DNA of 64,000 bases from NCBI RefSeq assembly GCF_003261235.1, contig NZ_CP030085.1:1097454-1161453 (forward strand), in the 5' to 3' direction. Below the pieces are notes generated by a model. It was not told where the DNA came from, searched no databases, and saw only the letters and a list, made by a program, of their open reading frames with translations. The translations under genes and the position numbers were made by a program. Every line of letters begins with the position of its first letter. Positions within the stretch are counted from its first letter, which is position 1. This DNA is from Polynucleobacter paneuropaeus (GTDB lineage Bacteria > Pseudomonadota > Gammaproteobacteria > Burkholderiales > Burkholderiaceae). Below, piece after piece: positions 24,203 through 33,159 of this stretch.

Positions 24203-24307
24203 ATTCGTTTCCTAGCAATTCTGTGTTTAGCCCTAAATGATACCGATTTTGACCATTTTTGCATTGCACAAGATCAATCGTATGCAATTTAGCCCATTTA
24301 GAGGCCA

Positions 24308-25219
24308 CTAGGATCGATCCTTGCGCCGTGCTGATGACACAGCTATCCCCAAGGCAATTAAGATAAAGGCAAAACCATGATAGAAATGGGGTGGCTCACC
24401 TAGCATGGCGGCAGAGAACACTGCAGTAAATAAAGGAATCAGATTTGCAAAGAAAGCGGCTACTGTGGGCCCTGCTCCATTCACGCCAAGACCCCAACAA
24501 CGATACGCAATTAAAGATGGGCCGATTGCAACAAAAAGAATCAGTAGCACAGTCAGCGGTGTGAACTCAATATAGGCGTGCCCTGCCATCACCTCAAAGC
24601 CATCGAATAAACCCGTCCATAGTAAGCCTGCAAAAACTTGTGCCATCAAAAACTCAGCCCAGGGCCACTGGCGCTCTGTACTTTTCCCGGGGCGACTCAG
24701 CATCCAGCTATAGAGCGCCCATAGAATCGTTGCGAGCATGATTAACAAATCACCAACCACTACTTGGAGGTTGAGTAAGACATCCATCTCCCCACGAGAG
24801 AGAACCAGCGCAACTCCCAAGAGCGAAACCAAAGCACCAAATAGTTGCAATGGATTAGGTCGAGTTTGATACAAGAGCGCTCCGATAATGAGCATCCAAA
24901 TTGGCATACTTGCACCTATCAATGTCACGTTGATAGGGGTTGAAGTTTGCAGGGCTAGATAGAGTAAGACGTTATAGCTACCCACTCCAAATAAACCGAG
25001 TAGAACAAAACGTTTTTTATTCGACCACAAGGCACTGCTAGGTTTAAAGACTTTCCAACCCAAGGGTAGCAATATGATTGCTGCAATCGCCCAGCGGACC
25101 GCACTTAAGGTAATGGGGGAAACACTGCCAACCAATAAGCGGCCAGCGATAGCATTTCCCGCCCAAAGTACAGTAGCAGTCACTAAATAGAAGATGGTAG
25201 ATAAAGGAATATGTGACAT
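24308..25219 (-). CDS. EamA (DMT) family transporter
   Basis: A 303-residue protein with ten helices in two EamA repeats (first repeat from STIFYLVTATVLWAGNAIAGRLLV, second from GDLLIMLATILWALYSWML). The ATG at 25219 is chosen since the upstream 39 codons are polar and lack a helix pattern. Family members export amino acids, sugars or metabolites. It ends in a short basic tail (SSARRKDRS). It is divergent from lldD with a 100-base shared promoter region. Confidence 0.88.
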   Translation of the reverse strand: MSHIPLSTIFYLVTATVLWAGNAIAGRLLVGSVSPITLSAVRWAIAAIILLPLGWKVFKPSSALWSNKKRFVLLGLFGVGSYNVLLYLALQTSTPINVTLIGASMPIWMLIIGALLYQTRPNPLQLFGALVSLLGVALVLSRGEMDVLLNLQVVVGDLLIMLATILWALYSWMLSRPGKSTERQWPWAEFLMAQVFAGLLWTGLFDGFEVMAGHAYIEFTPLTVLLILFVAIGPSLIAYRCWGLGVNGAGPTVAAFFANLIPLFTAVFSAAMLGEPPHFYHGFAFILIALGIAVSSARRKDRS

Positions 25220-25319
25220 CACAGGGTCTAGAAGGGGTAAAGACGATATAAAGGCTCGATTGTAGAAAGAAAGCTGGGGTATTGCTAAGATAGAGCCAAA
25301 TTTAGTACAAGGATACCTA

Positions 25320-26465
25320 GTGGCAATCATTACCAATATCGAAGACCTGCGGGTACTTCATCAAAAACGCACTCCCAAGATGTTTTACGACTATGCCGAT
25401 TCTGGCTCTTGGACTGAGTCTACTTATCGTGCAAATGAGTCTGATTTCCAGAAAATTAAGTTACGCCAAAGGGTTGCTGTCAATATGACTAACCGCACTC
25501 TGGAAACTACCATGGTGGGCGAGAAAGTTACAATGCCAGTAGCGCTAGCACCAACGGGATTAACTGGCATGCAACATGCCGATGGAGAAATATTGGCTGC
25601 TAAGGCTGCTGAAAAGTTTGGTGTGCCCTTCTGCTTATCTACCATGAGCATCTGCTCCATTGAAGATGTTGCTGAAAGAACAACCAAGCCTTTTTGGTTT
25701 CAGCTCTACGTCATGAAAGACCGGGGCTTTATTGAACGATTAATTGAAAGAGCGAAAGCAGCTAAATGCTCTGCCTTAGTGCTCACCTTAGATCTACAGA
25801 TTCTGGGGCAGCGTCATAAAGATTTAAAGAATGGCTTATCAGCCCCTCCCAAGCTCACGATCGCCAATATGATCGATATGGCCACTAAACCTCGCTGGTG
25901 CTTGGGTATGGCGATGACTCCGCGTCGGACTTTCCGCAATATCGTTGGACATGCTACCGGGGTAGGCAATATGTCTTCCCTTTCTTCTTGGACTGCAGAG
26001 CAATTTGATCCGGGTCTCAACTGGGATGATGTGCAATGGATTAAAAAATTATGGGGTGGCAAGCTCATCATCAAAGGCATTTTGGATGAACAAGATGCTC
26101 GCCTAGCTGCTGACTCTGGTGCCGATGCACTCATTGTCTCTAATCATGGTGGCCGTCAACTTGATGGCGCTATCTCCAGTATCAAAGCTTTGCCCGGCAT
26201 TGTGGATGCAGTTGGTAAAGATATTGAAGTGTGGATGGATGGCGGTATACGCTCTGGACAAGATGTACTTAAAGCATGGGCTCTTGGTGCACGCGGCACG
26301 ATGATCGGCCGTCCTTTCTTATATGGCCTAGGTGCGATGGGTGAAGCAGGCGTCACTAAATGTTTGGAAATTATTCGTAACGAGATGGATATTACGATGG
26401 CATTTACAGGTCATCGGGATATTCAAAACGTGACGAAAGATATTTTGTATCCAGGGACTTTTTAA
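25320..26465 (+). CDS. lldD: FMN-dependent alpha-hydroxy acid dehydrogenase (LldD-like)
   Basis: A 381-residue protein with the alpha-hydroxy acid oxidase/dehydrogenase fold. The N-terminal RTPKMFYDYADSGSW, the central WFQLYVMKDRGF (flavin binding) and the active site SNHGGRQLDG (catalytic His and Arg) followed by WMDGGIRSGQDVLKAWALGARGTMIGRPFLYGLG are diagnostic. L-lactate to pyruvate with electrons to quinone is the most likely reaction; glycolate or mandelate are alternatives. The start is GTG at 25320 with AGGA about 8 bases upstream. A predicted membrane protein gene starts at the next base after the stop, so the two are an operon. Confidence 0.9.
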   Translation: MAIITNIEDLRVLHQKRTPKMFYDYADSGSWTESTYRANESDFQKIKLRQRVAVNMTNRTLETTMVGEKVTMPVALAPTGLTGMQHADGEILAAKAAEKFGVPFCLSTMSICSIEDVAERTTKPFWFQLYVMKDRGFIERLIERAKAAKCSALVLTLDLQILGQRHKDLKNGLSAPPKLTIANMIDMATKPRWCLGMAMTPRRTFRNIVGHATGVGNMSSLSSWTAEQFDPGLNWDDVQWIKKLWGGKLIIKGILDEQDARLAADSGADALIVSNHGGRQLDGAISSIKALPGIVDAVGKDIEVWMDGGIRSGQDVLKAWALGARGTMIGRPFLYGLGAMGEAGVTKCLEIIRNEMDITMAFTGHRDIQNVTKDILYPGTF

Positions 26466-27263
26466 ATGTCTTACATATATGACTGGCCAGCCATCATCTT
26501 TGTCTGCAGTTTGATCTTGTTGAGTCTTTCAGCTTGGATGGGCTCACACTTTTTTAGTCGATATCGCAATGCAGATACTGAATCTGAATTTGATTTAGGA
26601 GTCATTCAAACAGCAACCTTGACCCTTTTAGGTTTGATTATTGGCTTTACCTTCTCTATGGCAATTACCCGTTACGACCTGAGACAAACATTGGAAGAGT
26701 CGGAAGCCAACGCCATTAGCACTGAGTATTTACGAGCAGATTTATTACCCGCCAGTTCTGCAGTCAAAACGAAGGCATTGCTAGTCGAGTATTTGAATCA
26801 ACGCATTACTTTTTATAGTCTGCGATTGGATGATGAGAAGCAATCTCTCCGTACTCAGACCGAAAATACGCAAGTGGCACTCTGGAGTAGTATCTTGCCG
26901 TATGTCAAAAGTCAGAATGGAGCTACCCCCGCCCTGATTGCCTCAGGTATGAATGATGTCTTGAACGCCGAAGGTTATACACAAGCGGCATGGTGGAATC
27001 GCATTCCTATTGCAGCCTGGACCTTGATGATTGCCATTGCAGTATTTGCTAACGCATTAGTCGGTTATGGGGCTCGCAATTACCAGAAAAATCGTGGTCT
27101 GTTCATCATCTTCCCTTTGATTGTCTCAGTCTCGTTTTTTTTGATTGCCGATATTGATAGTCCAACACGAGGCATTATTCGGATTAAGCCTCGTAACCTA
27201 TTGGCACTCCAAGCCTCCCTTTACCCTCAGAAAGCAAGTGTTTCCCCAAGCATTAGCCATTAA
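26466..27263 (+). CDS. DUF4239-like membrane protein
   Basis: A 265-residue protein with two N-terminal helices (IIFVCSLILLSLSAWMG and LTLLGLIIGFTFSMAI), a soluble middle region of about 110 residues and two C-terminal helices (IPIAAWTLMIAIAVFANALVGY and LFIIFPLIVSVSFFLIADI). ATLTLLGLIIGFTFSMA-x-RYDLRQ and the following ANAISTEYLRADLLP match the DUF4239/bestrophin-like pattern. The function is unknown. The ATG directly follows the lldD stop without a gap, indicating coupled expression and perhaps a role in lactate metabolism, though that is context only. Confidence 0.72.
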   Translation: MSYIYDWPAIIFVCSLILLSLSAWMGSHFFSRYRNADTESEFDLGVIQTATLTLLGLIIGFTFSMAITRYDLRQTLEESEANAISTEYLRADLLPASSAVKTKALLVEYLNQRITFYSLRLDDEKQSLRTQTENTQVALWSSILPYVKSQNGATPALIASGMNDVLNAEGYTQAAWWNRIPIAAWTLMIAIAVFANALVGYGARNYQKNRGLFIIFPLIVSVSFFLIADIDSPTRGIIRIKPRNLLALQASLYPQKASVSPSISH

Positions 27264-27296
27264 TTGCTGTAACTCAGTATCCAATAGGCGGTAAAG

Positions 27297-27485
27297 ATGA
27301 AACGAGTTGTTGATGTATTTAAGAACCGAGGTCGAGACTTAGTCTGGACCTACGTCATTCATTTAGGTAATGCTGAGTTTCATCCTGCACAACTCGACTT
27401 TGAGATTGAAGCCTTACGTTTATCGCAACTCGATAAGCTCGGCCTAATCAGCAATTTAAGCGCCAGAATGAGAATACCCATTTAA
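27297..27485 (+). CDS. Small hypothetical protein
   Basis: Sixty-two residues, no signal or membrane segment, ending RMRIPI. It follows the DUF4239 gene after 33 bases on the same strand and precedes the cytochrome b561 gene by 88 bases. A weak GGCGG precedes the ATG by 6-7 bases. The sequence has normal amino acid composition (VWTYVIHLGNAEFHPAQLD) and the region is otherwise empty, which supports a real gene, but I recognise no family. Confidence 0.42.
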   Translation: MKRVVDVFKNRGRDLVWTYVIHLGNAEFHPAQLDFEIEALRLSQLDKLGLISNLSARMRIPI

Positions 27486-27573
27486 TATTTACTGATTTAG
27501 TAATTGACCATATCAAAATCATTGGCAATTGCTTTCACTATCATGAACACTCAAAATTCTTTAATGTGTTCAC

Positions 27574-28116
27574 ATGACTATTCAACGCTATCATCCAGTC
27601 CTGATTTTCTTTCACTGGTTTATTTTTCTTTTAGTAGTCCTAGCCCTCGCCTCCATTGAATTAAAAGGGCAATTCATCAAAGGTAGCCCACCGCGTGAGT
27701 TATGTAAGACTATTCATGGCTATTTAGGACAGCTAATATTTATGAGCGTTGTACTCAGGCTCTTTGCTAAATGGTATTTTGGTAATCCCCCGTCGATCGA
27801 CACCAATACTCTGATGAATTTTCTTCGCAAAGCCATGCATACCCTGCTCTACTGCTTGCTATTACTGCTACCAATCCTGGGGGTGATCTTTTTGCAAGCT
27901 GGAGATAAGTCAGTCAATTGGCTTGGATGGGATCTACCCAATCTTGTTCCGAGTAATCTTGAGATGAAAAAGACTTTCAAGTCTGCCCATGAATGGCTGG
28001 GTAATGCGCTCTACTATTTGATAGGGTTGCACGCTTTCAGTGCCATTTGGCAGCACTACATCCTAAAAAACGATACACTGCAGCGCATGTTGTATCGTCG
28101 TAATTCACCATCTTAG
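27574..28116 (+). CDS. Cytochrome b561 family protein
   Basis: A 180-residue four-helix membrane protein: YHPVLIFFHWFIFLLVVLAL (heme His at HW), KTIHGYLGQLIFMSVVLRLFAK (second His), FLRKAMHTLLYCLLLLLPILGV (third His) and FKSAHEWLGNALYYLIGLHAFSAIWQHYI (remaining His residues). This is the CybB type that transfers electrons between quinol and acceptors at the inner membrane. A 60-residue membrane protein gene follows after 21 bases. Assignment is firm; the electron partner is unknown. Confidence 0.88.
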   Translation: MTIQRYHPVLIFFHWFIFLLVVLALASIELKGQFIKGSPPRELCKTIHGYLGQLIFMSVVLRLFAKWYFGNPPSIDTNTLMNFLRKAMHTLLYCLLLLLPILGVIFLQAGDKSVNWLGWDLPNLVPSNLEMKKTFKSAHEWLGNALYYLIGLHAFSAIWQHYILKNDTLQRMLYRRNSPS

Positions 28117-28137
28117 TAATCTCAATTCAGGATCAAT

Positions 28138-28320
28138 ATGAAGCCCTTAAATACCAAAGCCAAGCTCGTAGCGGGCTGGACGATTTTGATGACCGTCATT
28201 GGTACTGCCATCTTGCATCAGTGGCAATTTTTTGCGCTCGGCTGTGCCTCCCTTGCACTGATTTTAGTAGCCAATCAGTACGGCCTAATCAAAGACAATA
28301 CCGATCAAACTAAAAAATAA
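28138..28320 (+). CDS. Small two-helix membrane protein
   Basis: Sixty residues with two hydrophobic helices (LVAGWTILMTVIGTAIL and FFALGCASLALILVANQYGLI) and a polar C-terminus. AGGA lies about 6 bases before the ATG. It follows the cytochrome b561 gene by 21 bases and is likely in its operon, with a hairpin terminator straight after the stop. I recognise no family. Confidence 0.55.
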   Translation: MKPLNTKAKLVAGWTILMTVIGTAILHQWQFFALGCASLALILVANQYGLIKDNTDQTKK

Positions 28321-28342
28321 GACCCAGAGATCTGGGCCTTAT
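28317..28342. terminator. Hairpin at the end of the cytochrome b561 operon
   Basis: TAAGACCCAGA pairs with TCTGGGCCTTA (one mismatch) over a very short central turn. Flanking A residues before and an interrupted T tract after make it a moderate-quality terminator that could serve both convergent genes. Confidence 0.55.
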
Positions 28343-28360
28343 CGTTTGATGTGCAACTCA

Positions 28361-29461
28361 TTACAAGCTAGGGTAATCGGTATATCCTGCCTCACCACCG
28401 CCGTAGAAAGTCTTGCGGTTATAAGGATTGAGTGGTGCATTCTGTTGGAAGCGTTCCACTAAATCGGGATTGGCAATATAAATTCGGCCATATGCGACCG
28501 CATCAGCCAAGCCTTCTTCTAATACTTTTTCACCTAAGGCCTGGTCATATCCACCAGCAGTTATGAACTTGCCTTTAAACAAGGCCCTGAATAACTCAGA
28601 AGTCACTGGAGCAGCCTCATCGTGCTGGTCATTGCCGCCAGCAGAGGTAGAGCGAGGCTCGATCATATGCAGATAAGCTAGTCCATAGGTATTGAGCTTA
28701 TGAATTACTGCTGTGAATAAGGCTACTGGATCGCTATCTGCAATATCGTTAAAGCTGCCATAAGGTGAGAGACGCACACCAATTCGATCACTCGAGTAAA
28801 CAGTAGAGACCGCCTCAATGACCTGGCCAAGCAAACGAATCCGATTTTCAATTGAGCCGCCATATTGGTCGGAACGATGATTGGTTTTATCTTGCAAGAA
28901 CTGATCCAACAAATAGCCGTTAGCCGAATGTATCTCTACCCCATCAAAGCCAGCAGTCTTTGCATTCTGAGCGGCTTGCTTGAACTCTTGTAACAGACGA
29001 GCAATATCGGACTCAGCCATCGCTTTTGGGGTCTCGTAGTCGTGCAGCTTCCAATCAGCGCCATAGGTTTGACCTGCAGGAGCAATGGCTGAAGGTGCTT
29101 CTGGCAGCCCTTCTTGAGGATGTAAGGAGGAGTGAGAAATGCGTCCCACGTGCCATAGTTGCGCCACAATGGCACCTCCTTTAGCATGGACCGCATCCAC
29201 AATCTCTTTCCATGCAGCAGTTTGTTCTGCAGAATAAATTCCGGGGGTCGCGGGATAGCCCATACCTAGAGCAGAAATTTGAGTAGCCTCAGTAATAATC
29301 AGGCCAGCACTGGCTCTTTGGCTGTAGTACGTCTTCGCCAAAGGATTGGGTACATCCCCAGCTACAGCACGCATTCTGGTGAGGGGCGCCATGACTAAAC
29401 GATTTTTAATACCAATCGCACCAAGCTTTGTTGGGGTGAACATGATTTCTTTTCCGGACAT
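28361..29461 (-). CDS. Old Yellow Enzyme family alkene reductase
   Basis: A 366-residue FMN-dependent ene reductase of the NemA/OYE class. The start at 29461 (MSGKEIMFTPTKLGAIGIKN) fits the usual family N-terminus; a second ATG six codons later (29443) is possible. RLVMAPLTRMRAV binds the flavin, VEIHSANGYLLDQFLQ holds the substrate-binding His and Asn, and YGGSIENRIRLL and the C-terminal DAVAYGRIYIANPDL are conserved. It reduces activated C=C bonds or nitro groups with NADPH. The frame is open a further 39 codons upstream without homology. The gene stands alone. Confidence 0.9.
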   Translation of the reverse strand: MSGKEIMFTPTKLGAIGIKNRLVMAPLTRMRAVAGDVPNPLAKTYYSQRASAGLIITEATQISALGMGYPATPGIYSAEQTAAWKEIVDAVHAKGGAIVAQLWHVGRISHSSLHPQEGLPEAPSAIAPAGQTYGADWKLHDYETPKAMAESDIARLLQEFKQAAQNAKTAGFDGVEIHSANGYLLDQFLQDKTNHRSDQYGGSIENRIRLLGQVIEAVSTVYSSDRIGVRLSPYGSFNDIADSDPVALFTAVIHKLNTYGLAYLHMIEPRSTSAGGNDQHDEAAPVTSELFRALFKGKFITAGGYDQALGEKVLEEGLADAVAYGRIYIANPDLVERFQQNAPLNPYNRKTFYGGGEAGYTDYPSL

Positions 29462-29565
29462 GGTGTGCTTTCTAATGGGGTTGAACTGACGCTGTGAATT
29501 TAGCAAACTTTGGTAAATTTTGCTGAGGTGATTTGGCTGGGAGATTAATTGTGTCGATATAAATA

Positions 29566-29589
29566 GAAAGGCCCGCAATGCGGGCCTCT
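29566..29589 (-). terminator. Terminator after the PuuD-like gene
   Basis: Stem AGGCCCGC/GCGGGCCT with a 3-base loop (AAT), with a T-rich stretch on the minus strand downstream. Confidence 0.8.
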
Positions 29590-29607
29590 TCTAAAATCAT
29601 TTATTGA

Positions 29608-30201
29608 TTAGGAAATTACTACTAACCAAACCCTGCTCCATGACTGTGCAACCATCAAGAACAACATTGGGATCGAAAGCAAAGTATTGATACGAGATGT
29701 CAGCATAGCAACACGAGCCGATTTGGCTTTGACATCTGCCTCAACAGCAACGATACCCAGAGCACGCTTTTGGTTTGGCCAAATAATGAACCAAACGTTA
29801 AAGGCCATCACTAATGCAATCCACATGCCCAAACCAATCGCACGGAATGGAGCCTGCAAAGTAAACGCTTGATGAATGTAGCCATTCAAAGCTGCAAGAA
29901 TAATGCCGGTTAATACCGTGAAGAGTGCTGCCCAACGGAACCAGAACAAAGCAGCAGGAGCAATGACTTTACCAATCGCTGGTTTTTGCTCATCAGGAAT
30001 CTTTGGCATGGAAGGAATTTGCACAAAGTTGAAGTACCAGAGCAAACCAATCCACATAATTGAGCACATCACGTGTAACCAACGGAAGACGAATGGCAAC
30101 TCAGGTGCACTAAAGTTTGCGCCCAATGCCAAGAGAATCAAAAGCAGGAGCACAAAGCCTGCAAATACAGTGCGTCCGAGAGAGGTCAAAATTGAAGCCA
30201 T
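29608..30201 (-). CDS. Urate hydroxylase PuuD-like membrane domain protein
   Basis: A 197-residue membrane protein with about five helices. VFRWLHVMCSIMWIGLLWYFNFVQIPSM near residue 37 and FRAIGLGMWIALVMAFNVWFIIWPNQKRALG near residue 120 match the N-terminal membrane domain of PuuD-type urate hydroxylases. In those enzymes this domain is fused to a C-terminal cytochrome c; here the chain stops without any CxxCH motif, so it is the domain alone. No other purine-catabolic gene is nearby. Whether the short form is an enzyme is unknown. AGGAG lies before the ATG. Confidence 0.75.
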   Translation of the reverse strand: MASILTSLGRTVFAGFVLLLLILLALGANFSAPELPFVFRWLHVMCSIMWIGLLWYFNFVQIPSMPKIPDEQKPAIGKVIAPAALFWFRWAALFTVLTGIILAALNGYIHQAFTLQAPFRAIGLGMWIALVMAFNVWFIIWPNQKRALGIVAVEADVKAKSARVAMLTSRINTLLSIPMLFLMVAQSWSRVWLVVIS

Positions 30202-30342
30202 GTCAGGATCTCCTTTAATAATCTGAATGCGTGCTAACTATAAACTATTCTTTAGGGCTGGAATTCGGGATGGGCGTAAGCGTTTTGCAATGCATTTTTT
30301 ATGATGTAAAACAAGTACTTATGCCATCTATAGGCACCCTGC

Positions 30343-31119
30343 TTACTGGGCAGTCCAACCGCCATCCATATTCCAAGCTGCACCGCGCACTTCTGAAGCA
30401 TCTTGGCCACATAAAAATACTGCTAGTGCTGCCAACTGCTCGGGAGTAACAAAATTACCTGAAGGCTGTTTCTCAGCAACCAAATCATGCTTGGCTTGCT
30501 CATTCGTAATCTTTTCGCGCTCCGCTCTAGCATCGACTTGTTTTTGAACCAAGGGTGTCAAAACCCAGCCTGGGCAAATCGCATTGCAAGTAATTCCAGT
30601 TTGGGCATTTTCAAGTGCGACTACTTTTGTCAAACCCACTATGCCATGCTTAGCCGCAACATAAGCCGACTTTTGGGCTGAGCCAACCAAACCATGCACT
30701 GAGGCGATGTTAATAATTCTGCCCCAATTGCGTTTTTTCATACCAGGCAGAGCATAGTGCGTCGTATGGAATGCAGAGCTCAGATTAATCGCAATAATGG
30801 CATCCCATTGAGCCGCAGGAAAGTCTTGAACAGTCGCAGTATGTTGAATGCCGGCATTGTTGACTAAGATATCTAGCGAACCAAAACGTTTTTCAGTCTG
30901 ACTAATCAAGTCTGCAATCTCAGCAGGCTTACTCATATCAGCTCCGTGATAGTCAACCTCAACACCACAGGCTTTAATTTGGGCAATGGCATTATCTTTT
31001 TCACCAAAGCCATTGACCATGATATTGACACCCTGCTTTGCTAGGCCGATGGCCATGGCTAAGCCAATGCCGCTCGTTGAACCTGTGACTAAAGCCGTCT
31101 TACCTTTTAATTGGGACAT
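30343..31119 (-). CDS. bdhA: D-3-hydroxybutyrate dehydrogenase (SDR family)
   Basis: A 258-residue short-chain dehydrogenase. TGSTSGIG (12-19) binds NAD, NNAG follows, and the catalytic Ser-Tyr-Lys set is in IASVHGLVGSAQKSAYVAAKHG. The segments SVHGLVGSAQKSAYVAAKHGIVGLTK, CPGWVLTPLVQKQV and the ending RGAAWNMDGGWTAQ are typical of 3-hydroxybutyrate dehydrogenases, which interconvert D-3-hydroxybutyrate and acetoacetate in polyhydroxybutyrate turnover. A phasin-like gene in the window supports such metabolism. Other SDR substrates cannot be excluded. It appears monocistronic. Confidence 0.87.
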   Translation of the reverse strand: MSQLKGKTALVTGSTSGIGLAMAIGLAKQGVNIMVNGFGEKDNAIAQIKACGVEVDYHGADMSKPAEIADLISQTEKRFGSLDILVNNAGIQHTATVQDFPAAQWDAIIAINLSSAFHTTHYALPGMKKRNWGRIINIASVHGLVGSAQKSAYVAAKHGIVGLTKVVALENAQTGITCNAICPGWVLTPLVQKQVDARAEREKITNEQAKHDLVAEKQPSGNFVTPEQLAALAVFLCGQDASEVRGAAWNMDGGWTAQ

Positions 31120-31177
31120 ATGGATACTCGCAATAAATAATGTACTAAGAAGAAATTCGAGGATACAGGAATTGCAT

Positions 31178-31681
31178 TTAGATTCTGTAAATGAAATGTC
31201 CTAGCTGCTCCCAAAAAGAGTGTGGGATTAGGGATAGCAACCATGTAATCGTTACATAACGCAAAAATTTACCGATCGCCATATAGAGCAAACACGGCAA
31301 CCAGGGTAGGCGTAACCAGCCAGCCGCCAAACAAAGAGGGTCACCAACACCGGGCAGCCAAGACAACAAGAGCATTTTGGGCCCACGAGCCTCAAGCCAG
31401 CTTTGTACTCGACCATTAATTGGGCCTTTAAGAGATTCAACACCATTCCGACTAATTAACCCAAGCCACCAATCCAATAAGCCTCCGAGTGAATTCCCTA
31501 TCGTCGCCACCGCAATCGCTAGCCAATATAAATGTGGCTTGACAGCAATGTAGCCAAACAATACAGGCTCAGAACCGATGGGCAGCAATGTTGCAGAAAC
31601 AAAGGCAGTGATAAAAACCATGGGCAGCCCAACCGAGGGCATGCCGAACCAGTGGAAAAAAGAATGAAGAAGGTCTTCCAT
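31178..31681 (-). CDS. YqaA family (DedA-like, SNARE-associated) membrane protein
   Basis: A 167-residue membrane protein with VFITAFVSATLLPIGSEPVLFGYIA, AVATIGNSLGGLLDWWLG and SWLPGVGDPLCLAAGWLRLP, which match the YqaA branch of the DedA superfamily. DedA proteins act in lipid carrier or phospholipid handling. ATG 31681 is chosen because it overlaps the cardiolipin synthase stop by one base (TAATG); an upstream extension inside cls has no helix pattern. It is the last gene in a four-gene unit with cls, an EEP phosphatase and a BFD ferredoxin, so a role near phospholipid synthesis is plausible. Confidence 0.85.
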   Translation of the reverse strand: MEDLLHSFFHWFGMPSVGLPMVFITAFVSATLLPIGSEPVLFGYIAVKPHLYWLAIAVATIGNSLGGLLDWWLGLISRNGVESLKGPINGRVQSWLEARGPKMLLLSWLPGVGDPLCLAAGWLRLPWLPCLLYMAIGKFLRYVTITWLLSLIPHSFWEQLGHFIYRI

Positions 31682-33159
31682 TAGAGTAAGGGTGACATCA
31701 GTTGCACTACGTTTTCTAGAATGAGATGCCAACGTGATCGCTTGGCCCAGCTGACAGGATTGACTAAATTCGATTGCTGTAAATAGCTCTCGATGAGTTT
31801 CTGGAGATTTGCACAGAAGGTCTCGTTATAAACAATGAGGCTGATTTCAAAATTGAGGCGCAAGCTGCGTTGGTCTAAATTAACTGACCCAAAGACGGCG
31901 ATACGTCGATCCACCAACATCGACTTGGTATGTAGCAAACCCCCATGAAACTCAGCAATGTTGACACCACCATCCATTAAGTCGCCATAAAAGCTGCGAC
32001 TACTTAATGCAACTAGCGTTGAATCATTTTGCTTTGGAACAATTAAAGTCACGGTGACGCCTCGCCTTGCTGCAGCGATAAGCGCCTGAATCAAGCCTTC
32101 ATCAGGCCCAAAATAAGGCGTGGTAATGGTCAACTCTTCGCGGGCATCCATGATGGTGGAGAGCAGCATTTGATACAGAATGTCATCGCGGTAAACTGGC
32201 CCTGAGGCACAGCACTGTGCCAATACATGCCCCTCATCTGGGGATCCCAGTGGCTCAGGATCCGAAAATTCGGTGATTGCCGTGTTATCAACACTCCAGT
32301 CAAATAAGAAGGTCAACTCGAACTGGGAGGCAATTGGACCCTCCACTCGCACCATGGCATCGACCCACTCACCCACTCCAGCACTTTGTTTGAATGTGCG
32401 CGGGTCAACTAAATTCATACTACCCGTCCACACTACAGCACCATCAATAACGAAGATCTTACGATGTAGACGCAAATCAGCACGACGAAACTGAAAGCGC
32501 CCCAATTGAATCGGTAGGGCCTCTGTTAATTCAATACCTGCAGCCCTAAACTTTGCTGGCCAATCTGACTTGAACCAATCTTTACTCCCTAATGAATCCA
32601 GTAAGACACGACAAGCTACCCCGCGTTCTGCGGCTCCAATGAGGGCTTCGCAAACACGATCTGCTTGACCACCCACGGCCCAGATATAAAACTCCAGATG
32701 TAAGGATTTTTTAGCGTTCTGAATATCTTCAATCATTGCTTGCAAAATCTCTAGGGAGTTCGTGTGCAATGTCACACGATTACCGGCGACAGCTGGGGTC
32801 CCGTTATTAGCCTCGATGAGAAGACTTAAGGCTTTAGCCTCTTGAGGCATAAACTGCCTATCACCCTCATAACGCTCACGCATTGCTTGGGTAATCTGTG
32901 CATAGTGCTCTTCCATACGCGTGATTTTTCTGCGCAACTTTCGGCCTACTGGGCGCTCACCGATCATGAAAAATAAGAGGATTCCAATGAGCGGTAAAGT
33001 AGCCACAATAAAAAGCCAAGCAAAAGCAACGGCAACCGGTCTTCGCACCAACAGCAATTGAATTGCAAAAACACCCACTACCAATAGATGAAGCAGGGTA
33101 ACCCAAAGCGAGGTGATCCCAAGCATCGATTGGAGCAAGTAATCCCAGAGATGATTCAT
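31681..33159 (-). CDS. cls: Cardiolipin synthase (phospholipase D family)
   Basis: A 492-residue protein with two N-terminal helices (TSLWVTLLHLLVVGVFAIQLLLV and AVAFAWLFIVATLPLIGILLFFMIG) and two HKD motifs: LHRKIFVIDGAVVWTGSMNL and LHTKSMLVDRRIAVFGSVNLDQRS. It forms cardiolipin from two phosphatidylglycerol molecules, or from phosphatidylglycerol and phosphatidylethanolamine, at the inner membrane. ATG 33159 overlaps the upstream EEP gene stop as ATGA; a GTG two codons earlier is also possible. The neighbour order EEP (YbhP-like) then cls parallels E. coli ybhP-clsB, though the two N-terminal helices are more ClsA-like. Confidence 0.92.
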   Translation of the reverse strand: MNHLWDYLLQSMLGITSLWVTLLHLLVVGVFAIQLLLVRRPVAVAFAWLFIVATLPLIGILLFFMIGERPVGRKLRRKITRMEEHYAQITQAMRERYEGDRQFMPQEAKALSLLIEANNGTPAVAGNRVTLHTNSLEILQAMIEDIQNAKKSLHLEFYIWAVGGQADRVCEALIGAAERGVACRVLLDSLGSKDWFKSDWPAKFRAAGIELTEALPIQLGRFQFRRADLRLHRKIFVIDGAVVWTGSMNLVDPRTFKQSAGVGEWVDAMVRVEGPIASQFELTFLFDWSVDNTAITEFSDPEPLGSPDEGHVLAQCCASGPVYRDDILYQMLLSTIMDAREELTITTPYFGPDEGLIQALIAAARRGVTVTLIVPKQNDSTLVALSSRSFYGDLMDGGVNIAEFHGGLLHTKSMLVDRRIAVFGSVNLDQRSLRLNFEISLIVYNETFCANLQKLIESYLQQSNLVNPVSWAKRSRWHLILENVVQLMSPLL

